Part shown: positions 1-5,629 of the stretch, one piece after another | Position numbering within the stretch: position 1 is the stretch's first letter | Layout: each line of letters begins with the position of its first letter | Origin: Candidatus Phascolarctobacterium caballi | Lineage (GTDB): Bacteria; Bacillota; Negativicutes; Acidaminococcales; Acidaminococcaceae | Assembly (NCBI GenBank): GCA_018065225.1 | Contig: JAGHTS010000233.1 | Coordinates: 1-5,629 of the forward strand | DNA length: 5,629 bases | Direction: 5' to 3' | Notes under the pieces: model-generated | Seen by the model: the letters and a program-made list of their open reading frames with translations, nothing else | Databases searched by the model: none | What the model was told of the DNA's origin: nothing | Translations under genes and position numbers: made by a program

Positions 1-382
1 CCATATCATTACTATTTTTAATATAAAATTTTTCGCGTTTTTCAATTTCTTCTTCAGATAATTTTGAATGCTGAAATTCAACAACAATACCACTATCTGT
101 ATAAATATCAGCACGATGACAAATATTATTATTCTCAATAATATATTCCTGCCATTCAGGTGGGAATTTATCTTGCCAATGTTCATGCCAATCAGTTTTA
201 TTTTCCCACCAATGATCACAATTACCTATATCACAATGTGCCCAATGCCAAACTTTTTTATTACCACATTTAGAAATTACAGGCATTTTACATAAAGGAC
301 AAGTACCATGTAATCCTTTACTCGGAGTAATTCTTTCTCCAGCAACATAAGCATATCTAAAAACAACTTTCTTATTATTCAT
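1..382 (-). CDS. CoiA-like competence/nuclease family protein, N-terminal part (runs off left edge)
   Basis: This is an open frame of 127 codons from the ATG at 382-380 with no stop before the left edge, so the C-terminus is missing. Residues 28-49 hold a CxxC (C28, C31) followed by HWAH (H46, H49), the layout of the CoiA N-terminal zinc-binding-like segment. Next comes a tryptophan- and histidine-rich stretch (W65, H66, W69, K72). Then HRAD (H89-D92) and VEFQHS (E102, Q104, H105, S106) form the D...ExQ version of the PD-(D/E)XK nuclease core typical of CoiA-like proteins, followed by a charged E/K-rich helix ending in KFY. In streptococci CoiA acts on DNA after uptake during transformation; homologues are widespread in bacteria not known to be competent, so natural competence should not be assumed. 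AAGAGG at 388-393, five bases before the ATG, supports this start. The gene is about 31% G+C, clearly lower than the operon upstream, which hints at a different origin. Family assignment is fairly sure; the biological role is not. Confidence 0.82.
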   Translation of the reverse strand, partial: MNNKKVVFRYAYVAGERITPSKGLHGTCPLCKMPVISKCGNKKVWHWAHCDIGNCDHWWENKTDWHEHWQDKFPPEWQEYIIENNNICHRADIYTDSGIVVEFQHSKLSEEEIEKREKFYIKNSNDM

Positions 383-397
383 AAAAACCTCTTTTTT

Positions 398-406
398 ATT
401 ATACCA
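398..406 (-). promoter_or_regulatory. Extended -10 promoter element before the CoiA-like gene
   Basis: The minus strand reads TGGTATAAT here, a perfect TATAAT hexamer with the TGn extension that lets a promoter work without a good -35 box. No -35 is seen at 16-18 bp; the nearest resemblance, TTGATA at 429-424, is 20 bp away. The hexamer ends only 15 bases before the ATG, so transcription would begin near 390-392, within or just before the AAGAGG ribosome binding site, giving an unusually short leader. In AT-rich DNA a chance match is possible. Confidence 0.45.
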
Positions 407-460
407 CAAAAACCATATCATTTTATCAATACAACCAACTTTTGCAACATTTCAAACAAT

Positions 461-482
461 GGGGATATTAGCTAATATCCCC
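461..482. promoter_or_regulatory. Perfect 22-bp palindrome, candidate operator or RNA hairpin
   Basis: The half-site GGGGATATTAG (461-471) is followed directly by its exact reverse complement CTAATATCCCC (472-482). It lies about 55-75 bp upstream of the extended -10 element of the CoiA-like gene. A perfect two-fold symmetric site with no spacer suits a dimeric DNA-binding protein; as RNA it would form a GC-clamped hairpin with a small loop. No T-run follows on either strand, so it is a poor intrinsic terminator. No known regulator is assigned. Confidence 0.4.
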
Positions 483-504
483 CAATATTAACTAATATCC
501 CCCA
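465..504. repeat. Two tandem copies of a 20-bp palindrome-containing repeat
   Basis: Unit 1 (465-484) reads ATATTAGCTAATATCCCCCA and unit 2 (485-504) ATATTAACTAATATCCCCCA. They are exactly adjacent and differ at one base of twenty (G471 against A491). The first fourteen bases of unit 1 are a perfect palindrome; the single difference in unit 2 breaks the central base pairing. The four bases GGGG just before unit 1 extend its symmetry into the 22-bp palindrome at 461-482. Only two units are present in the window. Confidence 0.85.
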
Positions 505-579
505 CAAAAAACATACCAAACCATAAAAGCACTTTGAGTTTGCAATCCTCCTTTTACAAATTCAAAATCAAATCGCTTT

Positions 580-613
580 TCAAAGTAAAAAGTACCAAAA
601 GTCAAAGTAAAAA
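580..613. repeat. 12-bp direct repeat pair beside the terminator hairpin
   Basis: TCAAAGTAAAAA occurs at 580-591 and again at 602-613, exactly 22 bp apart start to start. The second copy runs into the left arm of the hairpin at 608-648. The sequence is simple and AT-rich, so its significance is uncertain. On the minus strand it adds U-rich sequence downstream of the hairpin. Confidence 0.5.
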
Positions 614-648
614 TCACGTGATATTTGTTAAATATCACGTGATTTTTA
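608..648 (-). terminator. Probable intrinsic terminator of the uvrB operon (41-bp hairpin)
   Basis: Two perfectly complementary 19-base arms (608-626 and 630-648) flank a three-base loop at 627-629. On the minus strand the hairpin begins 69 bases past the uvrB stop codon, its 3' arm ends in GATTTTTA, and U-rich sequence follows. On the plus strand the 3' arm also ends in GATTTTT, so it could work in both directions, although no gene converges from the left. The stem is AT-rich with a CACGTG core in each arm, and each arm contains the self-palindrome ATCACGTGAT. This is less GC-rich than a classic terminator, so another role such as a protein-binding site or mRNA 3'-end protection is possible. 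Confidence 0.65.
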
Positions 649-717
649 GAACACATTTTTGTAAAATTTTGTACACAAAACTAAAGATTTTTAACGAAAA
701 TATAATAATTGAAAACT

Positions 718-2703
718 TTATTTTCTATTACTCAATTTACCCTTTACAACAATCAACCTGTCCCTAAACTCTGCCGCCTGTTCAAAATCCAAACACTTGG
801 CAGCGGCACGCATCGCACTTTCCAACTCTCTTGCCAACTGTTGCAATTCTTTTTTGGTCGCCTTTTCAACTTTCTTTTCATTATACACTTTATCCGTGTC
901 AGCCACTTTTGTTAATTGGATAAGCGCCCGTTTTTCTTTATAAACCGTTTTGGGGACGATGCCATGTTCCTTACTATATTTCTGCTGGACAGCACGCCTC
1001 CTGTTAGTTTCATCAATTGCACGCTTCATAGAATCAGTAATTCTGTCAGCATACATAATCACATGTCCGTGTTCATTCCGTGCCGCCCTGCCAATCGTCT
1101 GAATCATACTGGTGTCACTACGCAAAAAACCTTCCTTGTCCGCATCCAAAATAGCAATTAAGGAAACTTCCGGCAAATCTAAACCTTCCCGTAATAAATT
1201 AATCCCAACCAACACATCAAATTCATCATTACGCAGGGCATCAATAATTTGCGCCCGCTCAATCGTCACCACTTCACTATGCAAATAACGTACACGGATA
1301 CCAGTTTGTGCCAAATAATCTGTCAAATCCTCCGCCATCCGCTTGGTCAAAGTAGTAACCAATATTTTTTCTTTCCGCTTGACTACATTATTAATTTCGC
1401 TAATCAAATCATCAATCTGACCTCTAATCGGACGGACTTCCACTTCCGGGTCAAGCAATCCTGTCGGACGGATAATCTGTTCCACCACTTGCTTTGCCTG
1501 CCCCAATTCATATTCCGCAGGTGTAGCCGATACATAAATTACCTGATTGATTTGCTTGTTAAATTCGTCAAATTTTAATGGTCGGTTGTCAAAAGCACTG
1601 GGCAACCTGAAGCCATAATTAACCAACATTTCCTTACGGCTCCTGTCACCCGCCTGCATTGCCCGCAGTTGTGGCAAAGTAACATGACTTTCATCAATAA
1701 CCAACAAAAAATCTTTAGGAAAATAGTTCACCAAAGTAAACGGCGGTTCTCCCGGCTGACGCTTTGTCAAGTGACGGCTATAATTTTCAATCCCGTTGCA
1801 ATAACCCATCTCCTCTATCATTTCCATATCATAATTTGTTCTTTGGCTCAAACGTTCCGCTTCCAAAAGTTTTCCCTGTGATTTCAACTCTGTCAACCTG
1901 TCCGCCAGTTCCACACGGATATCCGCCATTGCCCGTTCCATGTTTTCCTTACTGGAAACATAATGGCTGGCAGGAAAAATCGCCACATGAGTACGGCTTG
2001 TCAATACTTCTCCGGTCAAAACATCAAATTCCTTAATACTGTCAATCTCATCACCAAATAGTTCTATCCGTACCGCCTTTTCACCATAAGCCGCAGGAAT
2101 AACCTCCACCACATCACCACGCACACGAAAAGTACCCCGCTTAAAATCCAAATCATTACGGGAATATTGAATTTCCACAAGTTTACGCAAAATCGCCTGA
2201 CGGTCAATCACCTGACCAGTACGCAGGGACAAGCACATATCATAATAATCCTGTGGCGCACCCAACCCATAAATACAGGAAACCGATGCAACAATAATTA
2301 CATCCTTGCGTTCAAACAAAGAACTTGTAGCACTATGACGCAGTTTATCAATTTCATCATTGATACTGGCATCTTTTTCAATATAAGTGTCGCTGGCAGG
2401 AATATATGCCTCCGGCTGGTAATAGTCATAATAGGACACAAAATATTCCACCGCATTATTGGGGAAAAATGCCTTTAACTCACTGGCAAGTTGGGCGGCA
2501 AGTGTCTTGTTGTGGGCAATAACCAAAGTTGGTTTTTGCACCTGTTCAATCACTTTGGCAATAGTAAAGGTCTTGCCAGTACCGGTGGCTCCCAACAGCA
2601 CCTGTGCTGACATCCCTTTTTTAACTCCCTGTACTAATTTTTTAATTGCCTGCGGTTGATCTCCGTTTGGTTCAAACGGAGAAACAACTTTAAAGTTTGT
2701 CAT
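718..2703 (-). CDS. uvrB: Excinuclease ABC subunit UvrB
   Basis: UvrB is the damage-verifying helicase-like subunit of nucleotide excision repair: UvrA delivers it to distorted DNA, it opens the helix around the lesion, and it then recruits UvrC for the two incisions. The 661 residues match the usual full length (about 660-670). Visible landmarks are Walker A GATGTGKT (38-45), the tyrosine-rich beta-hairpin YYDYYQPEAYIP (91-102) that clamps DNA, the Walker B-type DESH (337-340), the SAT motif VSATP (391-395), REGLDLPEV (505-513), helicase motif VI QTIGRAARN (535-543), and a C-terminal UVR domain (about 617-651, with the LDFEQAAEFRD core) that binds UvrC. All key motifs are intact. The ATG at 2703-2701 overlaps the xth stop as ATGA, which points to translational coupling; only a weak GGA lies upstream. 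It is the last gene of the operon. uvrA, its frequent neighbour in other genomes, does not follow. Confidence 0.98.
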   Translation of the reverse strand: MTNFKVVSPFEPNGDQPQAIKKLVQGVKKGMSAQVLLGATGTGKTFTIAKVIEQVQKPTLVIAHNKTLAAQLASELKAFFPNNAVEYFVSYYDYYQPEAYIPASDTYIEKDASINDEIDKLRHSATSSLFERKDVIIVASVSCIYGLGAPQDYYDMCLSLRTGQVIDRQAILRKLVEIQYSRNDLDFKRGTFRVRGDVVEVIPAAYGEKAVRIELFGDEIDSIKEFDVLTGEVLTSRTHVAIFPASHYVSSKENMERAMADIRVELADRLTELKSQGKLLEAERLSQRTNYDMEMIEEMGYCNGIENYSRHLTKRQPGEPPFTLVNYFPKDFLLVIDESHVTLPQLRAMQAGDRSRKEMLVNYGFRLPSAFDNRPLKFDEFNKQINQVIYVSATPAEYELGQAKQVVEQIIRPTGLLDPEVEVRPIRGQIDDLISEINNVVKRKEKILVTTLTKRMAEDLTDYLAQTGIRVRYLHSEVVTIERAQIIDALRNDEFDVLVGINLLREGLDLPEVSLIAILDADKEGFLRSDTSMIQTIGRAARNEHGHVIMYADRITDSMKRAIDETNRRRAVQQKYSKEHGIVPKTVYKEKRALIQLTKVADTDKVYNEKKVEKATKKELQQLARELESAMRAAAKCLDFEQAAEFRDRLIVVKGKLSNRK

Positions 2704-3458
2704 TGTTTATCCAAAACCAACCCCACCGGACAATGGTCGCTGCCCAAAACATTACTATAAATTTCTGCCTCTTTAATCCTGTCTTTCAATTTTTCCGACA
2801 CAATAAAATAATCAATTCTCCACCCCACATTTTTATCCCGGGCGTGGAACATATAACTCCACCAACTGTAAGCATTTTCCTTGTCAGGGTACAAATAACG
2901 GAAAGAATCTACAAAACCCGCCTGCAAAAGTTCCGTCATCTTTCCCCGCTCCTCATCTGTAAAACCTGCATTACCCCTGTTGCTTTTGGGGTTTTTCAAA
3001 TCAATTTCTTTATGTGCCACGTTTAAATCACCACACAAAACAACTGGTTTTTTCTTGTCCAATTCACATAAATAATTACGGAACGCATCTTCCCAAGTCA
3101 CACGGTAAGCCAAGCGGGTCAGTTCCCTTTGGGCATTGGGAGTGTAACAACATACCAAATAAAAATCTTTGTATTCGGCAGTTATAACCCTGCCTTCGTG
3201 GTCATGTTCTTCTATCCCTATGCCGTAGGTTACATTGACAGGTTTCTCTTTGCTGAAAATTGCCGTACCGCTGTACCCTTTCTTTTCTGCACTGTTCCAA
3301 AATTCATAATAATCAGGAAAATCAAAATCTGCCTGCTCTTTCTGCATTTTTGTTTCTTGGATACAAACAACATCCGCTCCACAATTCTGCAAAAAATCGG
3401 CAAAACCTTTATTCATACAGGCACGCAAACCGTTTACATTCCAACTGACTAATTTCAT
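2700..3458 (-). CDS. xth: Exodeoxyribonuclease III / AP endonuclease (Xth family)
   Basis: The product belongs to the EEP-fold exonuclease III family, which cuts DNA 5' to abasic sites and trims blocked 3' ends during base-excision repair, using Mg2+. The 252 residues are the normal family size. The active site is complete: N7 in SWNVNGLR, metal-binding E35 in QETK, Y105 in YTPN, D144 and N146 in GDLN, D216 in WRIDY, and D241-H242 in the C-terminal GSDHCPV. The start was placed at the ATG at 3458-3456 because MKLVSWNVNGLR is the classic N-terminus and AAGGA sits seven bases before it; an in-frame ATG at 3494 would add 12 residues lying inside the peptidase gene. The gene begins one base after the peptidase stop and its TGA overlaps the uvrB start, so it sits inside a tight operon. 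A role in oxidative or alkylation damage repair follows from the family. Confidence 0.96.
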   Translation of the reverse strand: MKLVSWNVNGLRACMNKGFADFLQNCGADVVCIQETKMQKEQADFDFPDYYEFWNSAEKKGYSGTAIFSKEKPVNVTYGIGIEEHDHEGRVITAEYKDFYLVCCYTPNAQRELTRLAYRVTWEDAFRNYLCELDKKKPVVLCGDLNVAHKEIDLKNPKSNRGNAGFTDEERGKMTELLQAGFVDSFRYLYPDKENAYSWWSYMFHARDKNVGWRIDYFIVSEKLKDRIKEAEIYSNVLGSDHCPVGLVLDKQ

Positions 3459-3459
3459 T

Positions 3460-4593
3460 TTACTTTCCTTCCCCTGCCAAACGGACAATCTCATATACCC
3501 AACGGGCGGTATTAAACAAATCTTCTTCTTTCAAATATTCCTCTGTGGTGTGAATATTGCTCATACCTGTTCCCAAAACTACCGTAGGAAATCCCATCCC
3601 GCAATAAAAATTACCGTCACTGCAACCGCCAGATTTCTGCAAATGAATTTCCTTTGCCCCCAAATTTTTGGCTGCGGCAGATGCCAATGCCACACAGGGA
3701 TGATTTTCTGCCACCACAGCACCGGGACAGGAATTGTCAACTTGAATTTCCGTTTTACCACCGCTTGCAGAAACACTCTTTTTAATTATCTCTATTGTTT
3801 CGTCCTTTAACCGCTCTAATTTTGTATCATTTAATGAACGCATATCAATAACAAATTCACATTCCGCAGGCACAATATTATGTGCTGTCCCGCCTTTGAT
3901 AACACCAATGTTCATAGTTGTTTCCGCATCAATCCTGCCATATTGTGGCAATGCAGACAATGCCTTGCTTGCCAACATAACCGCATTGATGCCTTTTTCC
4001 GGCTCCGCTCCACCGTGAGCAGTTTTGCCAAGAACCTTAACCCAAATTTCATATTGTTTGGGGGCGGCATATACAATGTCACCCAACTGCCCCTCTGTAT
4101 CCAAGCAATAGCCAAACTCCGCTTTGATTTTTTTGGTGTCACAATACTTTGCACCAAAACAACCGATTTCCTCACTGACAGTGAACAAAAACTGTACATC
4201 TCCGTGTTGCAAATTATCTTCTTTTATCGCCCTGATTGCTTCCAACATTGATGCCACACCAACCTTGTCATCACCGCCCAACACGGTTGTACCGTCACTA
4301 TAAAGAATCCCGTTCTTGCGGATAACTTTTGTACCTGTGCAAGGGGAAACTGAATCTAAATGGGCTTCAAAAAAAATCGGCTTTGCCAAATGTTGCACAT
4401 TACTTGGCAAAAAGGCAATAACATTACCACATTCACCGCCAGTTTTCAAATTAACATTATCCTCATAATATTCCACACCTAACTGCTGTAATTTTGCTTT
4501 AACCAATTCCGCAACTTTTTTCTCTTTTTTGCTTTCGCATGGCAAAGCAACAAGTTCCTCAAACTCTTTAATCAAACGTTCTTTGTTTAACAT
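3460..4593 (-). CDS. PepT-like M20 family metallopeptidase (tripeptidase T-like)
   Basis: This is a 377-residue cytosolic (no signal peptide) zinc-dependent exopeptidase of the M20 family, closest by pattern to the PepT-like subgroup that includes B. subtilis YqjE. Candidate metal and catalytic residues are all visible: H78 and D80 in AHLD, bridging D108 in GGDDKVG, the catalytic glutamate pair E141-E142 in SEEIG, D165 in CLDTEG, and H348 near the C-terminus in NIHTT. The segment at about 175-285 (KVLGKTAHGG through VIDMRS) is the inserted dimerisation domain. The subgroup is presumed to release N-terminal residues from short peptides, but substrate cannot be read from sequence. Length is typical. 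The start is set by a perfect AAGGAGG at 4604-4598. The gene follows the second CHR gene by 9 bp and ends one base before xth. Its functional link to the transporters and repair genes is unclear; it may simply share the transcript. Confidence 0.9.
   Translation of the reverse strand: MLNKERLIKEFEELVALPCESKKEKKVAELVKAKLQQLGVEYYEDNVNLKTGGECGNVIAFLPSNVQHLAKPIFFEAHLDSVSPCTGTKVIRKNGILYSDGTTVLGGDDKVGVASMLEAIRAIKEDNLQHGDVQFLFTVSEEIGCFGAKYCDTKKIKAEFGYCLDTEGQLGDIVYAAPKQYEIWVKVLGKTAHGGAEPEKGINAVMLASKALSALPQYGRIDAETTMNIGVIKGGTAHNIVPAECEFVIDMRSLNDTKLERLKDETIEIIKKSVSASGGKTEIQVDNSCPGAVVAENHPCVALASAAAKNLGAKEIHLQKSGGCSDGNFYCGMGFPTVVLGTGMSNIHTTEEYLKEEDLFNTARWVYEIVRLAGEGK
3466..3474 (-). promoter_or_regulatory. 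Ribosome binding site that fixes the xth start
   Basis: The minus strand reads GGGGAAGGA here, seven bases before the ATG at 3458. It lies inside the last codons of the peptidase gene and favours the internal ATG over the in-frame ATG at 3494 as the xth start. Confidence 0.7.
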
Positions 4594-4597
4594 TTTT

Positions 4598-4604
4598 CCT
4601 CCTT
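4598..4604 (-). promoter_or_regulatory. Consensus Shine-Dalgarno of the peptidase gene, overlapping the preceding stop
   Basis: A perfect AAGGAGG lies four bases from the ATG at 4593. Two of its bases are shared with the TAA stop (4605-4603) of the upstream CHR gene, so terminating ribosomes would pass directly onto this site. It is the strongest ribosome binding site in the operon. Confidence 0.8.
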
Positions 4605-5169
4605 AATGCAAACCCAATATTCCCAAAATCAAACCGCAAACACCGCTTAAACACAACAAGCGGATAACACTTGTTTTCATTCTTACGGCAACTAATGAAA
4701 CAATCAAGACAATAATGCCAATCCACGAAAAATCGGCAAATTGCTCAGGTATACCCTCGGTATTCCATATTGCCAAAGTAATAAACCCAAATCCTGCGCT
4801 GGCAATAAAGGCAATTACCGCCGCCCTTAACCCGTTTAACAAACCTCTTACCGCACCTATGTTGCCATATTTATTCATCAGCCATACCAATGTCAGCATA
4901 ATAAAGAAACTGGGAAAAATAAAACCTGCGGTGGCACTTACCGCACCGCCAATACCTGCAACTTTTGTACCAACAAATGTCGCCGCATTGATACCCACAG
5001 GTCCCGGCGTCATTTGGGAAATGGTAAAAATGTCAACAAATTCCTGCAAAGTAAGCCAACCGTGACCCTGCACCACCTGTGCTTCAATCAAAGGCATAGA
5101 GGCATAACCGCCACCCACACAAAAAATACCAACCTTAACAAAACTCCAAAACAATTCCCAATAAATCAT
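4603..5169 (-). CDS. Short-chain chromate transporter (CHR) family protein, second subunit
   Basis: This complete 188-residue membrane protein is one CHR domain. Near the N-terminus is the KVGIFCVGGGYASMPLIEA block (12-30), followed by the family signature SQMTPGPVGINAATFVG (51-67). Hydrophobic segments at about 5-27, 72-96, 112-134, 148-165 and 169-187 predict five or so membrane helices. Characterised CHR proteins export chromate using the proton motive force; short members are usually encoded as adjacent pairs, and in B. subtilis such a pair is needed together for chromate resistance. The neighbouring CHR gene 9 bp upstream fits that pattern. The ATG at 5169 is preceded by GAGG (5180-5177) with seven bases spacing, and this site overlaps the upstream stop codon. 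The family is clear; chromate as the real substrate, rather than another oxyanion, is inferred. Confidence 0.93.
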   Translation of the reverse strand: MIYWELFWSFVKVGIFCVGGGYASMPLIEAQVVQGHGWLTLQEFVDIFTISQMTPGPVGINAATFVGTKVAGIGGAVSATAGFIFPSFFIMLTLVWLMNKYGNIGAVRGLLNGLRAAVIAFIASAGFGFITLAIWNTEGIPEQFADFSWIGIIVLIVSLVAVRMKTSVIRLLCLSGVCGLILGILGLH

Positions 5170-5178
5170 TTGCCAACC

Positions 5179-5629
5179 TCAACTGTATTTTTCCGCTTTC
5201 ATAAACAACAAACCAATTAATCCCGCCACAACTAAGGCAATCATCAAATCAACCTTAAAAAACAAATGAACCACCAAAGTTATGCCAATAATTAATAAGG
5301 GCAATGCCAATTTTTTCTTCATCTGCTTAACCAGCATATCCCACACCACACTAATCAAAATCGCAGTTGCGCCACATTGCATACCTTTCAAAATGTAGCG
5401 GATATAAATATTGGCAGCAAATTCTTCATACATATAACTGACAACAGTTAATGTAATTAAAGGAGGTAAAGCAGTAGCCAACACCCCGACCAAAGCCGCC
5501 TTAATTCCGCCTATATGGTAGCCAATACCAATGGCAGTATTTACCGCCAAAAGTCCCGGGGCGCTTTGACCGATAGCCGTCAAATTAAGTGCTTCCTCCT
5601 CACTAAGCCAATGGTATTCGTCCACTACC
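5179..5629 (-). CDS. Short-chain chromate transporter (CHR) family protein, first subunit (5' end off right edge)
   Basis: The frame stays open to the right edge, giving 149 visible residues. Short CHR proteins are about 190 long, so some 40 N-terminal residues, including the usual glycine-rich FGGGYA block, lie outside. The visible part starts with VVDEYHWLSEEEALNL, a standard CHR segment, then the signature QSAPGLLAVNTA (residues 21-32 of the fragment), which matches the TPGP region of its neighbour. Hydrophobic segments at about 42-63, 83-100, 107-124 and 127-143 are likely membrane helices, with a positively charged loop (KQMKKK) between the second and third. A GTG at 5625 could be mistaken for a start, but it falls in the middle of the conserved domain and has no ribosome binding site visible. 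It probably forms a heteromeric oxyanion exporter with the next gene, placed in antiparallel orientation as known for short CHR pairs. Confidence 0.92.
   Translation of the reverse strand, partial: VVDEYHWLSEEEALNLTAIGQSAPGLLAVNTAIGIGYHIGGIKAALVGVLATALPPLITLTVVSYMYEEFAANIYIRYILKGMQCGATAILISVVWDMLVKQMKKKLALPLLIIGITLVVHLFFKVDLMIALVVAGLIGLLFMKAEKYS

Larger units (their letters stand above)
383..717. other. AT-rich intergenic region rich in repeats, no convincing gene
   Basis: This 335-base gap separates the end of uvrB from the CoiA-like gene. Read on the minus strand it contains, in order, a 41-bp hairpin (648-608), a 12-bp direct repeat (613-602 and 591-580), a strong Shine-Dalgarno-like AAAAGGAGG (555-547) with no recognisable gene behind it, two tandem 20-bp units (504-465) ending in a 22-bp perfect palindrome (482-461), and the extended -10 element (406-398). 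Open frames on the plus strand here have no recognisable domains, and the longer ones run on antisense to uvrB. Confidence 0.75.

Noticed and set aside
461..482. Intrinsic terminator
   Set aside because: The palindrome is not followed by a T-run on either strand.
465..504. CRISPR-like or iteron array
   Set aside because: Only two directly adjacent units without spacers, no cas genes, and no replication initiator gene in the window.
534..767. Plus-strand small gene across the spacer
   Set aside because: The frame runs through the terminator hairpin into the uvrB antisense strand, has low-complexity composition and no ribosome binding site.
1249..1578. Plus-strand frame of about 109 codons opposite uvrB (and similar ones at 916-1161, 1669-2036, 2167-2478)
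   Set aside because: They are antisense to a fully conserved uvrB, show no recognisable domain and have no good ribosome binding site; they are by-products of uvrB codon composition.
3459..3494. Upstream in-frame ATG that would extend xth by 12 residues
   Set aside because: The extension is not part of the family, lies within the peptidase coding sequence, and the internal ATG has its own well-placed AAGGA.
3880..4251. Plus-strand 123-codon frame opposite the peptidase gene, and minus-strand frames at 3912-4199 and 3579-3776
   Set aside because: All overlap the intact M20 peptidase in other frames and have no independent support.
5179..5625. Complete first CHR gene starting at the GTG at 5625
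   Set aside because: The frame is open beyond it and the predicted start falls inside the conserved CHR domain, so the gene is truncated by the window edge.

Overview
The window looks like a chromosomal segment of a low-to-moderate GC bacterium, most likely a Bacillota (Firmicutes) member. The support is strong AGGAGG-type ribosome binding sites, tightly packed co-directional genes, a PepT-like M20 peptidase of the kind common in Firmicutes, and a pair of short chromate-transporter (CHR) genes. A finer placement (for example Negativicutes) would be a guess. All recognisable genes lie on the minus strand, so transcription runs from the right edge to the left.

Region 5629 to 718 is one compact gene cluster that reads like a single operon. 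In transcription order it holds a first short CHR-family transporter subunit (cut by the right edge), a second short CHR subunit, a PepT-like M20 metallopeptidase, exodeoxyribonuclease III (AP endonuclease), and the excision-repair helicase subunit UvrB. Junctions are 9 bp (CHR/CHR), 9 bp (CHR/peptidase), 1 bp (peptidase/xth) and a 4-bp ATGA overlap (xth/uvrB). These suggest co-transcription and partly coupled translation. An anion (chromate) exporter together with base-excision and nucleotide-excision repair enzymes would make sense as a response to a DNA-damaging oxyanion, but that link is inferred from gene order only.

Region 717 to 383 (335 bases) is AT-rich and has no convincing gene. 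It contains a 41-bp near-perfect hairpin that probably terminates the uvrB operon, a 12-bp direct repeat, an orphan Shine-Dalgarno-like sequence, a two-unit tandem 20-bp repeat built on a palindrome, and an extended -10 promoter element close to the next gene.

Region 382 to 1 is the N-terminal 127 codons of a CoiA-like protein (predicted zinc-binding N-terminus plus a PD-(D/E)XK-like nuclease core), running off the left edge. It is about 31% G+C, against roughly 40-45% in sampled stretches of the operon, so it may be an accessory or acquired gene. No RNA genes, insertion sequences or CRISPR arrays were seen. The most unusual material is the repeat-rich spacer before the CoiA-like gene; nothing here clearly amounts to a new multi-gene system.
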